From Himantopus leucocephalus (taxonomy: Eukaryota > Chordata > Aves > Charadriiformes > Recurvirostridae), in contig RSEF01000021.1 in the NCBI GenBank assembly GCA_003993805.1, positions 5,744,550 to 5,808,549 of the forward strand: a stretch of 64,000 nucleotides of DNA, in the 5' to 3' direction. The translations under genes and the position numbers were made by a program. The first letter of the stretch is position 1, and every line of letters starts with the position of its first letter. Below, piece after piece: positions 1 to 16,500 of the stretch. Below the pieces are notes generated by a model that had not been told where the DNA came from, did no database searches, and was given only the letters and a program-made list of their open reading frames with translations.

Positions 1-585
1 AAAAATCCATGTAGTGCTGAAAGAGATAAGGAGTGAAATTTCCTTATTTTCACCAATTCTTATGCAGCTTTCTGAAACTGAAGTTCAAAATTGTAACAGT
101 GCTGTTGTATTTTAAAAAAGAAAAAAAATATCTGGTATTTAATTGCCTTTTTCACTAATCTTTTTTTAACACACTGTTCTTCTATCATCTGTTCCACTGG
201 TACACCTACCACTTAACTTTCTGCAACACAAAGTAGATCGGTTGTTTTCATGTTTAGTCCATGGCACTCTCTTCCCACACCAAAAGTATGTAAAATGTAA
301 ACAAATCCCAAATGAAGAAATGTTAATGCTCCTCTCCTCCAGAATTTAATACAATAGAATGTTAGTTCTATAGATTTTGCTGAAAAGACTCACTGCAATT
401 TAGAGTAGCGGCACTGGGAACTGTCATAGGATGTTCTATTCACCCCTGTAAGCACTAGAAGTAAGGAGGTTACTTATAAGGAAGTTCCCTGCAGATGTGT
501 CTCTTGGCAGTTGATGGCATTGGCATTTTAAAAACGTGCAAAGTTCTAATAAAGTTTGTCTTGCAATCAGGACAAATAATGTCTC

Positions 586-608
586 CTCATGCAGTTCTTC
601 TGCATGAG
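586..608. repeat. Perfect 9-bp inverted repeat
   Basis: CTCATGCAG and its exact reverse complement CTGCATGAG are separated by 5 nt (TTCTT). It lies in the NMNAT1 5' intron; no function is inferred. Confidence 0.6.
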
Positions 609-857
609 CTGTTTTTCTTCTTAGTGGGCACTATGCTGTCCTCTCTTTAGGCAAGCAGCCTGTTTTCGGTGATTTCATCTTTCAAGATGTTTCCTCTTGC
701 ATATAGGAGGGAATTGCAGCTGCTAAGACAATACATGGGCAAGGCAAATTTGGGTTCACTTATCTATTATGTATGTCTTCTTCCCAGCACAGTCACTTTT
801 CTGTACATCCTTGATTTCTGAAGCCCCACAGAAGAATTGTCCTCATTTCTGCAACAT

Positions 858-1016
858 CTCAGCCTGGAGAAGAGAAGGCTCTGGGGAGACCTTATTGTGG
901 NNNNNNNNNNNNNNNNNNNNNNNNNNNNNNNNNNNNNNNNNNNNNNNNNNNNNNNNNNNNNNNNNNNNNNNNNNNNNNNNNNNNNNNNNNNNNNNNNNNN
1001 ATTCTATGATTCTATA
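858..1016 (+). mobile_element. CR1 LINE fragment interrupted by an assembly gap
   Basis: Just before the N run there is AGCCTGGAGAAGAGAAGGCT followed by GGGGAGACCTTATTG, a stretch typical of the 3' half of avian CR1. Directly after the Ns is ATTCTATGATTCTAT, the octamer-type tail found at CR1 3' ends. The element is therefore in + orientation, and the missing sequence is the few hundred bases between. No target-site duplication can be seen, as usual for CR1. Confidence 0.85.
901..1000. other. Assembly gap (100 N)
   Basis: Exactly 100 Ns, the conventional length for a gap of unknown size. It sits inside a CR1 copy, so repeat collapse is the likely cause. Confidence 0.98.
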
Positions 1017-1252
1017 ATGCCACTGTCGTCTAGGTTCCTTGTGTTGTACCTCTATCCAGGGATAACCAGAAAGAACTAGAGGTGGTGGCTTTAATCTCTT
1101 AAAAATTGAATAATGCAGTATCACATGAACAATCACAGGCCAGATGTCGATGGAAGAAAAATACAGTGTTCAATTTGATCTTGAAATCTTCTGCTTATAG
1201 GCAGCACAAATAAGTAAGAATAACTATTTTTTAATCTTGTCTCTTCTTGTAG

Positions 1253-4674
<3,422 letters not shown>

Positions 4675-7600
4675 AAGGCACTATATAACCAATTTACTTT
4701 CTGCTGTGAAAAAAGCTACAGTTCAGTACAAGAAAATGTGGGGTTTGGGGGTTGGTTGTTTGTTTGGATTTTTTAAGTAAATAGTGGGATAATTCTGTGG
4801 CTTTAGTACATACGTAGTTGCTGTGAGGTTTGGTACACTCAGTAACTGAACCTATACAATCTTTTTTGAATCCATCAGTAAGGTTTTCACATTTAAACAT
4901 TTTTTTCACAGTGCAATGAACTAAGTATAAGAATTCACACCGGCATATGAGAATTAACAAACAAAACAAATGAAAATGTTCTGATTAGTTTTAACTCGGA
5001 TTGCTCTGACTGCTGTTTATAAAATACTAACACAAATATTTTTAATAACTTACAGTCTTTTAACAGACAAAGCCATTTAATTTCAAAATGTACCACTTAC
5101 TGATGGTAAATCTATATAACTCATATTTTAAAGAATGGCCAACATGTGGTGCACCTCAAAGAAATTATTTAGATCTGTCTTGGAAGGGAAAAATTTATTC
5201 CTGGCTGAAGTGGTGCTAGATATACCATGCTTTGAGTTGGCTGCCTTTCAGATATGCAGCCTGTTCGTCTGCCATCATGCAATTTGCTCCCAGAAATGCC
5301 TTGTGCTTTACTTTTCCACTCATGTTTCCAGAGCTGTTTCCATTAAGCTCAGCACTGTTTCTTATGGAAGGACAGACCTACTTCAGAAACTGGTTTATAG
5401 CCACTGATTTAATGGATAGAAATTAATAATAGTATCATTGCACTGATTCTTAGACAGTTGTCCCTTTATCTCAAATAATAAATGAGCTTTTACTTTTGAG
5501 CCAAATGTATATAGCCAAAACTGTTTTCTGTAACTGGAGCTGAGAAGAAATGGTAGGATATTAAGACTGTACATAAGTTAAATGTTCTTCTATGCTAGAA
5601 ATCTGTTTTTGAATCTAACAGTATATTGTCTGTATTATGTGAATATAAGCTAGAGAGACACTGTGAATGTCACGGTGATAGAATTCTACCTCCATTTATT
5701 TGCCATCATCCCATTTTTGTTCGGATTATGTGCCTTATTAAAAATGCCAAGGTTTCCAAAATGCTACCTAATGGGTCAACAGCTTTTTCGTACAATCTCC
5801 ACAAGATGACTTTGTTCACATTTTTGAGATCAACAAATCCACGAGAATGTAAGACTCAGGGCAGGAAGCCTAGATGCTGTTGGGCAAGTCTAGAACCAGG
5901 GACATGTTCCAGGACCATAACTGTGACAACCCGTCATCCTCCTTCCCTGGGCAGGGGATCCCCAAAGAGCTGAGGCAGAGGTGTAGGCTTCCCTGGGAGC
6001 TTAGGGGCAGTCTGGAAGCCAGAAGCCAAACACAGAACATCAGAGGTGGCCCTAGGGCCTACAAGGCTCATCTAAAACCCAGCAGGGGAGTTGAGATATT
6101 ATTGGGGAAAACCTGTAACCTGCAGTGGAGCTAGCATCAGCATGCAAACTTGGAGCCCCACATGAAATTCTGCAATTACCATACACTACAACATCCGTGT
6201 TCTGCTAGCTCCAGCCTGTAAAGGTGCCTGTCTACAGAGAATTGACAAGGAGATTAGTGTAATAAAATCAAGTCACAAGTTAGAAGTGCATCTGTAACTG
6301 CAGTGTGACAGAAAGTAACATCAAGGATTCTTAGGTTTTTTGTTGGTGATTCCTGCATCAAATGTGCTGTCTGCCATTTTTTCCCCTAGAGCTCAGGCAA
6401 GCTTACGCTGTCCTTTGATAATGAGGCTTTATCATCATCATTTATCATCAATAGTAATAAAGGTACCGAAGGATAAATTATGCCCTCTGTGACACTTTAG
6501 CAATCAAACTGCCATAACTGATTGAAGTTAACTGTATTATTGATGGACAAGATCTACTTTTCTCTTTTGCTCAGTCTTTATGACTGACAAGAATAGAGGG
6601 CAAGAAAGATTTATTTTCAGCACTCAAGTCAACCAGTGTGCTTCTGAATAAACAGAGCAGATCTTTCTAATGGGAAAGCACCCTATTTATGTGGTCACCT
6701 TTCAGAGTAAAATTGCACTTTAAGTCTAGGTTTATTCTTCTAAATAATGATGCTGGCATGTGTTGGTGCACTTTGTGTAATTCTAGAGAAACTGCAAATT
6801 CAATAGGATGTTTTATAAAGCTTTGTTCTTCAAACAGTTATATTTCACTGGGTTTTAATGTAGTTGTGTGTGATGGGTCTTTCAATAAAATAAATTGCAT
6901 GTAATATGCTAATTTTAGGCATCCTGTTATTGACCAAATCTGATGTCTGATGACTGTGTGATTTTTAAGTAAGTAGAATGATGTCAGCACAGTTTTGTCT
7001 ATACAAAACAGAACATTGTTCAAAAATTACACTAACTGCTGAATATGGATCTTTTGTTTTACTAGTGGGATCCAGAAACCTGCCTGTTACAACACTAGAA
7101 GTAAGCACACACTGACAATCTACTGCCCCAATCAGTTATAAATATGACCATCACAGTCAGTGATGTGGCCTATTAAAAAATGTTCAACCGGTGTAACTTT
7201 CAAGAGTGGACTACATCTAAAAGAGAATCTAGATACTTGAAAATATAAGGTTTGTGAATAATGCTGTTCGCTAACTTCTTTATAAAAGAGTTATAATGCA
7301 CCCACAGATGTTCTACAAACAAAATGAGGCTTTTTTATTTATATCACTGCATTTGGTTCTGCTCTACTAAAAGAACATAGGGCCCTTATACCACACGTGT
7401 AATTCAGACTCAAAATATTTTACAAATACTGAAACAGCAGCAGAAACCACTTTATCTGTAATTAGGCCACATCCTTAATGGAACGTGTTAGATGCACAAT
7501 GCTGCACCGCAATTAAGATGGAAATAGAAAAAAATTCTTTCCACAAAAAGAAAATCAGGAATTTGTAAGGGAGAAAGAAATGAACCATCATAGGATGTGG

Positions 7601-9640
7601 CCAGGGCACTCAGCACTTCTTACAAAAAGTTCCATAGGCAATTCTTTGGCTGAGCCTTGAAACAGCAAACATAGTAATCTTTATAAGTCTTAGTTTGAGA
7701 TAAAGTACTGATTTACAGAAAGAAGCACCACATCCCAGACAGTCTGCATAACCTTAATTTTAAATAAAAAAGTTATATCCAGGCTTTTACACAGGACTTA
7801 CCCAAGTACTGACTTCTCTTTACTTGGAAGAGTCAGTGGTATTGCAACAGTGCTTTACTACCATAACCTCGTAATAACAAATTATGGGTGAAATGTTACT
7901 ATTCGAGTCCAGGGGAAACATTAATTTGGATTTCTCTGTGACATTCCTAGTTTAGTATAGGTTAGAGAACAATATCCATCTGCAAACAGGAAACAAGCTT
8001 TGACGTCCTAATTTCCTACTCGCATGATTCTGAGTCATATAGGTCAAACTGTCAGCTCCAAAAATGTAGCTAAAGTTCAGGGAAACTTAATTTTCTCTGC
8101 AAAATACTATCTTTTTATTCAGCCTAACCAAGTCAGTAAATAGATAAATGTAGTAGCTATACGTGAGTTTCCTCATTCAAGATTCAGAATACCAAATTCC
8201 CTTTTTACTATGGTAGCAACACAGTTAAGATTGCCCTTGCCCATCAATTTTGGGTTTTTATTTTAACGTAGCCTTCATTATGGTGCTCATTACTGTCCCA
8301 TCTGACCGCTTAAAATATGGGATTAAGCTAACACTTAAAACATGCGTGACTTTGGGAATGATTGTTTTCCCCATTTTACTGATAAGGAAACTGAGGTACG
8401 AAGTTATCTAGCTCTCCTGTACTTAGCAATGCTAGAGTGCCAGTTGTTCAGGATTATGAAATTCGTATTTCTCACTTGGTAAATTGTAACAATAAGGCAT
8501 CCAGTTTGCAAAAAGTAACCACAGATGGAGAAACTGCAAGAGATTGGAGAATTATGTATCTTCTAAAGCAAATAAAATCTCACTTCCAAATTCATTATAT
8601 ATTCTTTGGTTTTGAAGTCAAGCATGCCTTATTCACTTTTAAAAACACATTGATGGGTCATCCCCTAAGAGATTTGTTTCACTTCATTGCTGAAGATAAA
8701 GTCCAACACTGCAGCTTACCTGCTGCATCCTGTGCTGTACTCCCTCTATGCTCTGCCACAACGTACAGCATCTAATAAAGCATCAGTGGGAATAATTTCT
8801 CCCTTACTGTATGTGTCAAGAATAAAAAGCAAAGGAGGCAGCTACATCTTCTATATACATGAGTGTACTTTTTGAATTTTTTATTGTTATTGGCTATTTT
8901 TAGGACCTGAAAGTGGATTGCAAGAACAGGTAAACTGGTAATAGGAAAACTGGTAAATACAGAGCTGCTGAACTGGGAAGAGAGCTTGGGCCTCTGGATC
9001 TGCTCCCTCGTGCCTAACTGTTACATAAACTTTCTGGCTGCTAAGGCATCTGAGAAAATACAGAATTTTGTATATGCATGTTCATTTACCTAGCATATAA
9101 CTAACAGCATTAAAGAAACCAGAACACAAATAGGTAAGCTGTGGCACAGTAGAGCTGTGTTGAGTCACATCAGAGAATAACACATACAAACAAGATCTGT
9201 CTTTCACTTTTCTGTTATAACCACTAGACAACGATTCTGCCAACTACTCACTCCAGACATAAACCAACACGATATAATACTTATCTCTATTACTGTGTCA
9301 CAGGTACTGCTTTAAAATTAGCTGATACAATACCATCCGCAGTTTAACAGTCAATCCCTGTCTGTTCAAATATAGCTTGTATTTACAGTGGGTAGATCAC
9401 CTTTTAAACAAATATGTAGATTTCAGATCATAAACCACAGATCTCATATACGTGCAGGGAATTTTAGTAATGACAAAATCTGTCCATGACTCCCTTTAAA
9501 ATATGGGACACAAACTGTTTAAACCAGTTTTTGGTTTGCATTGCAACTCTTGGGCTATTAACATTTGCCCCACACACAGATTTCAGAAACTGTGAACTTT
9601 TCCCTCCAGTGCAGCTGAAGCTGATCTACAAACACCCTCT
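4675..9640. other. NMNAT1 3' UTR and NMNAT1-RBP7 intergenic region
   Basis: No further coding exon is supportable here. AATAAA signals that could end NMNAT1 transcripts lie at 5477-5482, 6261-6266, 6456-6461 and 6884-6889; the sequence does not show which is used. A GC-richer block at about 5840-6130 stands out from the AT-rich surroundings. The rest is AT-rich DNA with no repeat family I recognise. Confidence 0.6.
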
Positions 9641-9645
9641 CACCT

Positions 9646-9724
9646 ATTGGCTCAGCAATTCTACCCTTCCCCTCCATCAGAAACGCTCTGGGGTGTAATC
9701 CCACCCTCAGTCTTCCTTATATAA
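9646..9724 (+). promoter_or_regulatory. RBP7: RBP7 core promoter: inverted CCAAT box and TATA box
   Basis: ATTGG (CCAAT on the other strand) is at 9646-9650 and a canonical TATATAA at 9718-9724, 77 nt before the RBP7 ATG. A start site near 9750 would leave a 5' UTR of about 50 nt. A TATA promoter without a CpG island fits a tissue-restricted retinoid/fatty-acid-binding protein gene. Confidence 0.8.
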
Positions 9725-9800
9725 GGCCTGGTTGGAAAACTACTGCTTCATTTTTGCTTTTTGGTCAGAGGGTTACTGATCTTCTTTCCACAGTCTGGCA

Positions 9801-9873
9801 ATGCCTGTGGATTTCAGTGGAACCTGGAACCTCATCAGCAATGACAACTTTGAAGGTTACATGGTGGCCTTAG
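9801..9873 (+). CDS. RBP7: RBP7 exon 1
   Basis: 24 codons plus one base; donor GTAGGT at 9874. The ATG context is GCAATGC; no other start is available downstream of the TATA box. Confidence 0.92.
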
Positions 9874-12800
9874 GTAGGTGAAAATACCTGATTCTATCCT
9901 TCTTCCCTTCCCCCATAAGGGTCCTCCTGAATTGTAAGAGTCTGAGTTCTTCTGAAACTTTTTTTATCTGAAAAACTATGGAAGGATTTTTTTTATTGAT
10001 AAACAGACAGCATTAACTATACATTAGCCAGTCGCCCAAGTGTCTTTGCAGCTTTCAGGAATTTCTCAGCCTACTACTTGTTAATAGTAGAGACTTCATC
10101 AGAGCCAGGGAAGACTTTCCCTGCCCACTCAATTTCTGTTGCTTTTTGAGCACAAACTTACAGAGCCTATGTCTAGGGTTAATTAAATGTTAAGTAACAA
10201 AGTGCTTGGGTATTTTCTGCTTCCAGGCAGTTGTTTAGCTTAGTGTCATTTATCTTTAAACAGCTTACAAAATATTGTGACTTGTTGATAGGTCTAACTG
10301 CCCCTCTTCTGGAGTGCTTGAAAGTAACCTCTTACCTTGCTCAAATCTTCTATAGAGAGAGATTAACTGTGCTTTAATGGGGAACTAAGAAAGTTCTCAG
10401 TACTTTATTAGCTTTCTTGTACAAAGCTCATTACAGACTGACAGCAGGTGACTGTGTGCTGCCTTCTCTTCTCCCTGCCTCTTCCACCCCTTTCTGCCTT
10501 TTTGACTTGTGTAAGATGATGACCAGCAGTGTCCTTTGTTGGTTATTGTATACACAACCAGAATGAAATCTGTTTTCTGGCTGTATCTATGCTGGGTGAC
10601 CTACTTAAATTGTATCGTTGGTATCTTTAACATGGTGAAAGAACTCTTCTCTGTTTCTAATCCTGCTATGTTATCAACTAGGAAAAAAGGAAAGGGTGCT
10701 CCCATAATGAGGATTTATTCCTCAGTTTGAATACTAAGTAATACATTCTTGATGTCTTCAAATGGAATAGAAATTCTGTCTGTTCCTTGATATTAAACAT
10801 TGTCCAGCTACGTAAAGGGCTTTTTAATGAAATATAACAACCAAGCTTGTGAAAAACACCATTTGTTTTCAGCATGTAATTTGGGGAACTTACTTAAAAG
10901 TAAAGGCAAAGAATCCTGTTGATAATTTACAACCTATCTTTAATTACTCCTGCTTGATTGCCAGTATAGTGAGCAAAACAAGGACTGTAATCAATATTGT
11001 TGACCTAGAATGAAAAACTCTTCTATCAGGGTAAGTAAAGTGAGGCAGCTAATATCTGATCAGCTGAGTAACTAGAGGGTTATGGATAAGGACGCGGCTA
11101 TTCCAAGCTGAGCCCTTCCTTCAGTTTAATATCTACCACTAAAGAATAGATTTGTAGGTAGTTAGTACTTATACACTCTTATAACCATGTTAAGGCTTAA
11201 AGGGTTTGGCTGTTGCCAGTACTGAAATCTCTCTATGCTAAAATAAACTGGTAACCATGTAAAAACATGACTGACAGATTCTGGCACTTCTGTAATGTAT
11301 ACAGTAATGAAGTCCCACTTCAAACAGACTGTGTAATGAGCCATATGGTTCAACACATGGTAGCTGAACACACCCTGTCAAGAAGATCACAACCCCAGCC
11401 TGCATACAGGGAGAAACTTCTACTGGTCATATAAAATGACACTCTTAATCTAGGTGAAGAAAACCACTAAACTGATTCATATACAGCCCCCCATTTTACC
11501 CATTCCCCTTCCTGAAAACCCAACTCTGAGCATGCTATTGGGATGCAACATAATTCAGTTGCCTGCCAAATAGATGGCCTGTTCTTCTAAAGAAATGTTG
11601 ACTAGAGAAATAGAAAAAAAACAAAACAAAAACCTCTAGAAGCACTGCTTTAAGCTCAGTATTACCAAGAACATCAGGATTCTGTTAAAGGTGGTGACTG
11701 ATCATCACAGACAACCAGGAAATCTTTTGACATGCGTGATGTTTTCTAGTTGTACTTAAAAAACGTTAATAGCAAGTGGCATGTCCTGAAAACAAGCCTG
11801 AGGAATTCATTTTAGAACTGCCCTTCATTTTACCATATTTAGGGTATAGGGTGGAAAGATTTCTTGTTAATTCACATAATGACTTTCATCTGACAAAGGA
11901 TGAGAATAGGCATTAACTATTCCCTCTAACTAAGCAGGGGGTAAGTCTGAGACCAAGCTTGGGGTGTCTGTGTGGGGCAAACCAACTCTCCTCCACTCCC
12001 AAAAGGACTCTTCTGACTGAAAGGCCTAGAAATCTTGCATAGCAATTGTGCAATGACTGAGTAAACTGGTTTGTAAAGAGTAAAATGCTCAAGAACATGA
12101 GTTGATCTGTGTAACATATAGCTTTAAAAAAAAACCCCCAACTATACCTTGCATAGCAGTGAGGTCAAACTAAGAAATGCTTCTAGTAGTAATAAAGGTA
12201 AGTCCTGGCTGTCAAAATGGCTGTTGACAAATACAACTCTGACCTTTTTTCTTCCTGTCAAAGGTATTGACTTTGCAACACGCAAGATAGCAAAAGTGCT
12301 GAAGCCTCAGAAGGTGATCAAACAAGATGGTGATTCATTTTCTATCCATACCACTAGCACATTCAGAGACTATTCGCTTCAATTCAAAATTGGAGAAGAG
12401 TTTGAAGAAGATAATAAAGGCCTGGATAACAGAAAATGCAAGGTAAGACTGAAAATATATATATATATATAATATCAAGAAGTTGTGGCGAAATTAAGAT
12501 GCCACAATCAATCCATCCAGCTACTTGAGCTGAAATTGTTTCAAGAATACTATTTGTAATGCAATGCAGAGGTAGGAGCCTGAGTTACAGACAAGGCATT
12601 CTGCTTTCCCTCAGTAGTAGTATTTAGGTCCCCTTTTATCCAGGAAAAAAAGGACACTGTCCACAAGTCTATTGCAGAACAGACACAAAGACATACAGAA
12701 ACACTTTTTTTTTATTTCCTCTTCCACAGAGTCTAGTTACCTGGGAAAATGACAAACTTGTATGTGTCCAGACTGGTGAGAAGAAGAACAGGGGCTGGAC

Positions 12801-13204
12801 TCACTGGCTTGAAGGAGATGACCTCCACCTGGTATTTACTTCAGATTTCTGTTAATTCTGTCTCTATGACAAAAATAAGATCTATAACGTGGTCATGGTG
12901 CGTACAAGTCTTCTAGCTCTGTAGTATTTGTAATGGATGGTACACAGTGAGCACATTCTGCTTTGATTTTTAGTTTACCTGGAAAAACTTCATTGTTTCA
13001 CTGTGTTGTGTAGTTAAATTCAGAATGTTACACATAACTTATTAGCATGGTAGCAGAGAGGTGGTCAGTAGTCATGGCAAAGAATCTATGTACACTTTCA
13101 GAAGCAGTTCCTTTCATTACTATGTATATGTATACTTTTTGTTTTTTCGGTAGGAGCTCCGTTGTGAGAATCAAGTATGTAAACAGGTCTTCAAGAGAGC
13201 TTGA
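9801..13204 (+). CDS. RBP7: RBP7, cellular retinol-binding protein type IV (4 exons)
   Basis: Exons 9801-9873, 12264-12442, 12730-12831 and 13154-13204 join to 405 nt, 134 aa, the same length as human RBP7. Known family role: a small cytosolic beta-barrel of the intracellular lipid-binding protein family that carries all-trans-retinol. Seen: the family opening [11 protein letters not shown], the exon-2 segment [19 protein letters not shown], and GWTHWLEG in exon 3. The His at residue 109 (108 without Met) replaces the Gln of CRBP I, a feature of the RBP7 type. The protein ends ..VCKQVFKRA. The four-exon structure with intron phases 1, 0, 0 is that of the FABP/CRBP family. Confidence 0.95.
12264..12442 (+). 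CDS. RBP7: RBP7 exon 2
   Basis: Acceptor TGTCAAAG; donor GTAAGA at 12443. It encodes most of the helical lid and barrel strands B-F, including GLDNRKCK. Confidence 0.94.
12453..12472. repeat. AT dinucleotide microsatellite
   Basis: A short (AT)n run in RBP7 intron 2, just after the exon 2 donor. Confidence 0.8.
12730..12831 (+). CDS. RBP7: RBP7 exon 3
   Basis: Acceptor CTTCCACAG; donor GTATTT at 12832. 34 codons including [17 protein letters not shown], with the diagnostic His. Confidence 0.94.
13154..13204 (+). CDS. RBP7: RBP7 exon 4 (terminal)
   Basis: Acceptor TCGGTAG; 17 codons, [16 protein letters not shown] then TGA. This is the last barrel strand. Confidence 0.92.
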   Translation, partial: ELRCENQVCKQVFKRA

Positions 13205-13384
13205 ATATGTCTACTGGTTCCTACGTGGAGAGACAGCTACTTACAGGAGACTATGCATCCTCATGTTCAGTGATGGCTGTACAGACAAGAACTGATTCCT
13301 TGTACCTATTAACATAAATGGTCTGATATTTCTGGCTCAGGAAATAAGTCTGCAGCTGCCAGTGTTAAAGATCTAATTTTTGCT

Positions 13385-13390
13385 AATAAA
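13385..13390 (+). terminator. RBP7: RBP7 poly(A) signal
   Basis: AATAAA about 180 nt after the stop codon, followed by a T/G-rich stretch (GTGTCTTTTTG) near 13425. Confidence 0.8.
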
Positions 13391-13599
13391 AGCCCCAAAC
13401 CAATCTTAAGTACTTGACTTATGAATGTGTCTTTTTGCGGAGATAAAAAACAAATCAACATAAGTGATATGACTTGGGTCTCTAGTTAACAGTCTAAATG
13501 AAAATAAGAAAAACTGGCTATTCTAAAGGGGCATGCCAACATCAAACAAAACAGAGTGGGAATGATGGTAGAGAAGTGAGGACAACAAAGAAAGCAGAC

Positions 13600-16500
13600 A
13601 GTAAAGGATACAGATTTATTATTCAAAATGCTTCTCTTTAATATGCAGAGCAGTAGTTAACGCTGCTTGCTTGTATCCTATGTGTGTAATGTAAGGTTCT
13701 ATATTGTGCCATAGCTGCTTTCTCAAAATAATTAAGTTCAGCTTACCAGAGGAAACCAGCCTGCGATCAAATCCCTGAACAATGAAGATGGGTCTTGAGT
13801 CATACATGTAGATTCGTCTGCAAAATAATTAAACTCTATGAGCACATATATGGTGTGGAAACAATGCTGCTTTAGTTAATTGAACAGATGTATGCAAATA
13901 AATCTTAGGTTAAATGTTTCTCTTTTTGACCTTGTGTAATGTTGTATAGGGAAGTAGGTTTTGTTCTGCCTCATGTAAACATACGTAAGTGGTCACATCA
14001 ACTTGGTAGTCACATGTGAAATGAGTTGCTACATATTGTTGGTAGCACTAACCTTGCAGGGATCTTACCACAGGTGGAAAGAGAAAAGCATTTGATTAAA
14101 TCTGGTTTAAGCTTAGTAACTTAATTACTTTCTATGAGAAAAAAAAAATCTAAAGTAATTCCTGACATTTTAAAACATAAGTAGCACCACTTTTCTGATA
14201 CTTCCTGTCAGTTCAGAATTCTTAAAGCTACCAGCTGAGGCAGATAATCTGTTGAAGCTTGGAGGGCTTTTTTGTTGGACTGAACACCCCCACCCCACCC
14301 CCCCCATATAATTACTAGAGGCCTATGTAAATTTAAGCTAGTTTCCAAAATATTAAGAAAAGAACTAGTATTCCTTACACAGTTAGGGAAATTTGGGGGA
14401 CCAGCAGTAAAATGCCTGGTGTTTATTCTTTGGATCCTGACAGTGTTTTCCTTCTGGAACTGCGCAGTTTTCATTTATTTGAAAATAAAATTACTGTTAC
14501 CATGTTATTCTAATACAAATAACAAATTCATGCAGCAAACCTATTCTGTCACATATATAGGCAATATGCAGCAACAACCATGCAGCCTTTGCTACTCCAC
14601 TAGATGGCATCTCTGGAACGTATTATATCTTTATTTAAATTGTAGAGGTTCCTAACAGCAGTATTTTAAGTGTTAAATATTGCAGACACTCAAACCCCAC
14701 AACTTCTAAGCTGTGCACTCAAATAAGGTATGCATGAGAAGTAATACAGAAAGGCAATGATGACCTTAAGAACTCTGTTGGTACAAAGAGAGACTCCAAG
14801 TAGAAAGAAACCAGAAAAATGAGACCTTAGAAAAATATGACTAGAAGTGTAATAGTTCATTAGTACGGTTGCTATTAGGAAAGTCATCACCGTTAGAAAT
14901 ATAGAAAAGTTATTATCAGCAGTGATTCTACTTTTCTTATTGCTACCTTCCTACTTCAAGTTGCTGATTTGAAAGCTGGTAATGCTGTGCAGAATTTGCT
15001 TCAGGATGCTTTGGAGATCTTGAGGATGAATGAAGCTGCTACAGTGACAAAACTGCTTATCCTCACTTAATTTATATGCTAATCAATTCATATGCTTTCA
15101 CAAAATACAAATGAAACATCTTGAAATGCAAGGTGAAAAAAGAACGGGAGCAGTCACATGTTCTGGAAGTGGGGGGAAAAAAAAGACACTAAGATAGCCT
15201 TTGTCAAGAAGATACACGCTTGAACTATACATCTGAAGGACAAGAACAAAACTCAGAGAAGCACTTGAAGGGTTTTATTCAAAGGTTTTTCAGACCACTT
15301 CAATTATCTTACACTATTGCTTTGATGGTGAAACATTCTCATCAACAAACTTGATTTTTTTTAGTGCAACTGCTGACCAAGTGTATTATAATGATTTTAA
15401 GGTATGCCAGCTGCATGTGAAAGTACTTTATTGGCAGGTCAACAAAAATGTGTTGCCTTTTGGATTCTGCAATCAAAATAGACACTGGAAAACCAAAAGA
15501 ACAGCCAGGATTCGCAGTCTCTAAAACACTTTCTCTAATGATAATATGAAAAAAAAGAAAAGTTATATAAGGGATATATAAAAATGTAAGGAGTCATATC
15601 ACTTAATGTAGTTTGCTATTATTGTTTCTAAAAAGTTGGTCTTTGTGACAGACTTACGCAGACTACTTTTAAACAGAGCATGTAACTCTTCCCTGACATC
15701 ATCAGAAGTACCTTTAAAGTTACTAATTTTTACTCAAAAGCTTTTCAGACATAAATTTTTATGTAGTCCCCTAATAATTTTCTTGCATACTATTCTGTGC
15801 AATGGCTATATAATATGGACTAAAGCAACAGTTTAGCATTAAGAACAAACCAGCAAGTGAAATCATGTAAAAGCCTGTGATTTCGATTGTCGCCCCAAGT
15901 CCATTGGAAAAAAGCCAAAAAACCAAATGAAACATGATCCCAAGAAGAGAAAGAAACACAAAATGAAGCATAATCTAAAAATCAAAGGTAACAATACCCA
16001 TATGTTCTACAAAAAGACTGGCAATACCAGTTATGATGCACTTATTTACAAAAGAATGTTTCCCATTCTGGGCACCTTCGTTAAGTCATCAAAACCACTG
16101 GTTTTGTTCAAACACCTTTAAATCAATATAGTAGGTTAAGGAAGATGGATACTGAAACACAAGACCAAATATCACAGCTGCCTCATATATGCATTAAAAA
16201 AATATGATCAACTTTATTTATAATTATTTGCAGTGCTTATGGAAATATGTCTTAATTCTATCCCTTGTTCACACAGACCAGTTTGCTTCCATCTTAAGGA
16301 CATCCTGCTGTCCTCCTTTAATGGGATTCTTTCACTCGCTGAGTCAAACTCCGCTGCAGTGCGCAGAGCTCTCTTTTAAGATCTTATTATTAGTGACTGT
16401 TCATCCCGGGGCAAAAATCTGCTGATGCAACTCCTATTTTTTTTGTCCTCTTCCAAAAGAGCAACTTCTCAAAATCCTTTTCTTTTTCACCTATGTATAT

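Noticed and set aside
5626..5973. 115-codon plus-strand frame after NMNAT1
   Set aside because: No splice sites, no homology I recognise, and an unbiased composition; likely chance.
14208..14474. Minus-strand frame with an apparent acceptor and donor (GTAAGG)
   Set aside because: Weak pyrimidine tract and a phase that would hit a stop when joined to the upstream candidate exons.
14690..14890. Hydrophobic minus-strand frame that might be another membrane exon of the unnamed gene
   Set aside because: It arises from T-rich sequence and has no splice pair compatible with the neighbouring exon phases.
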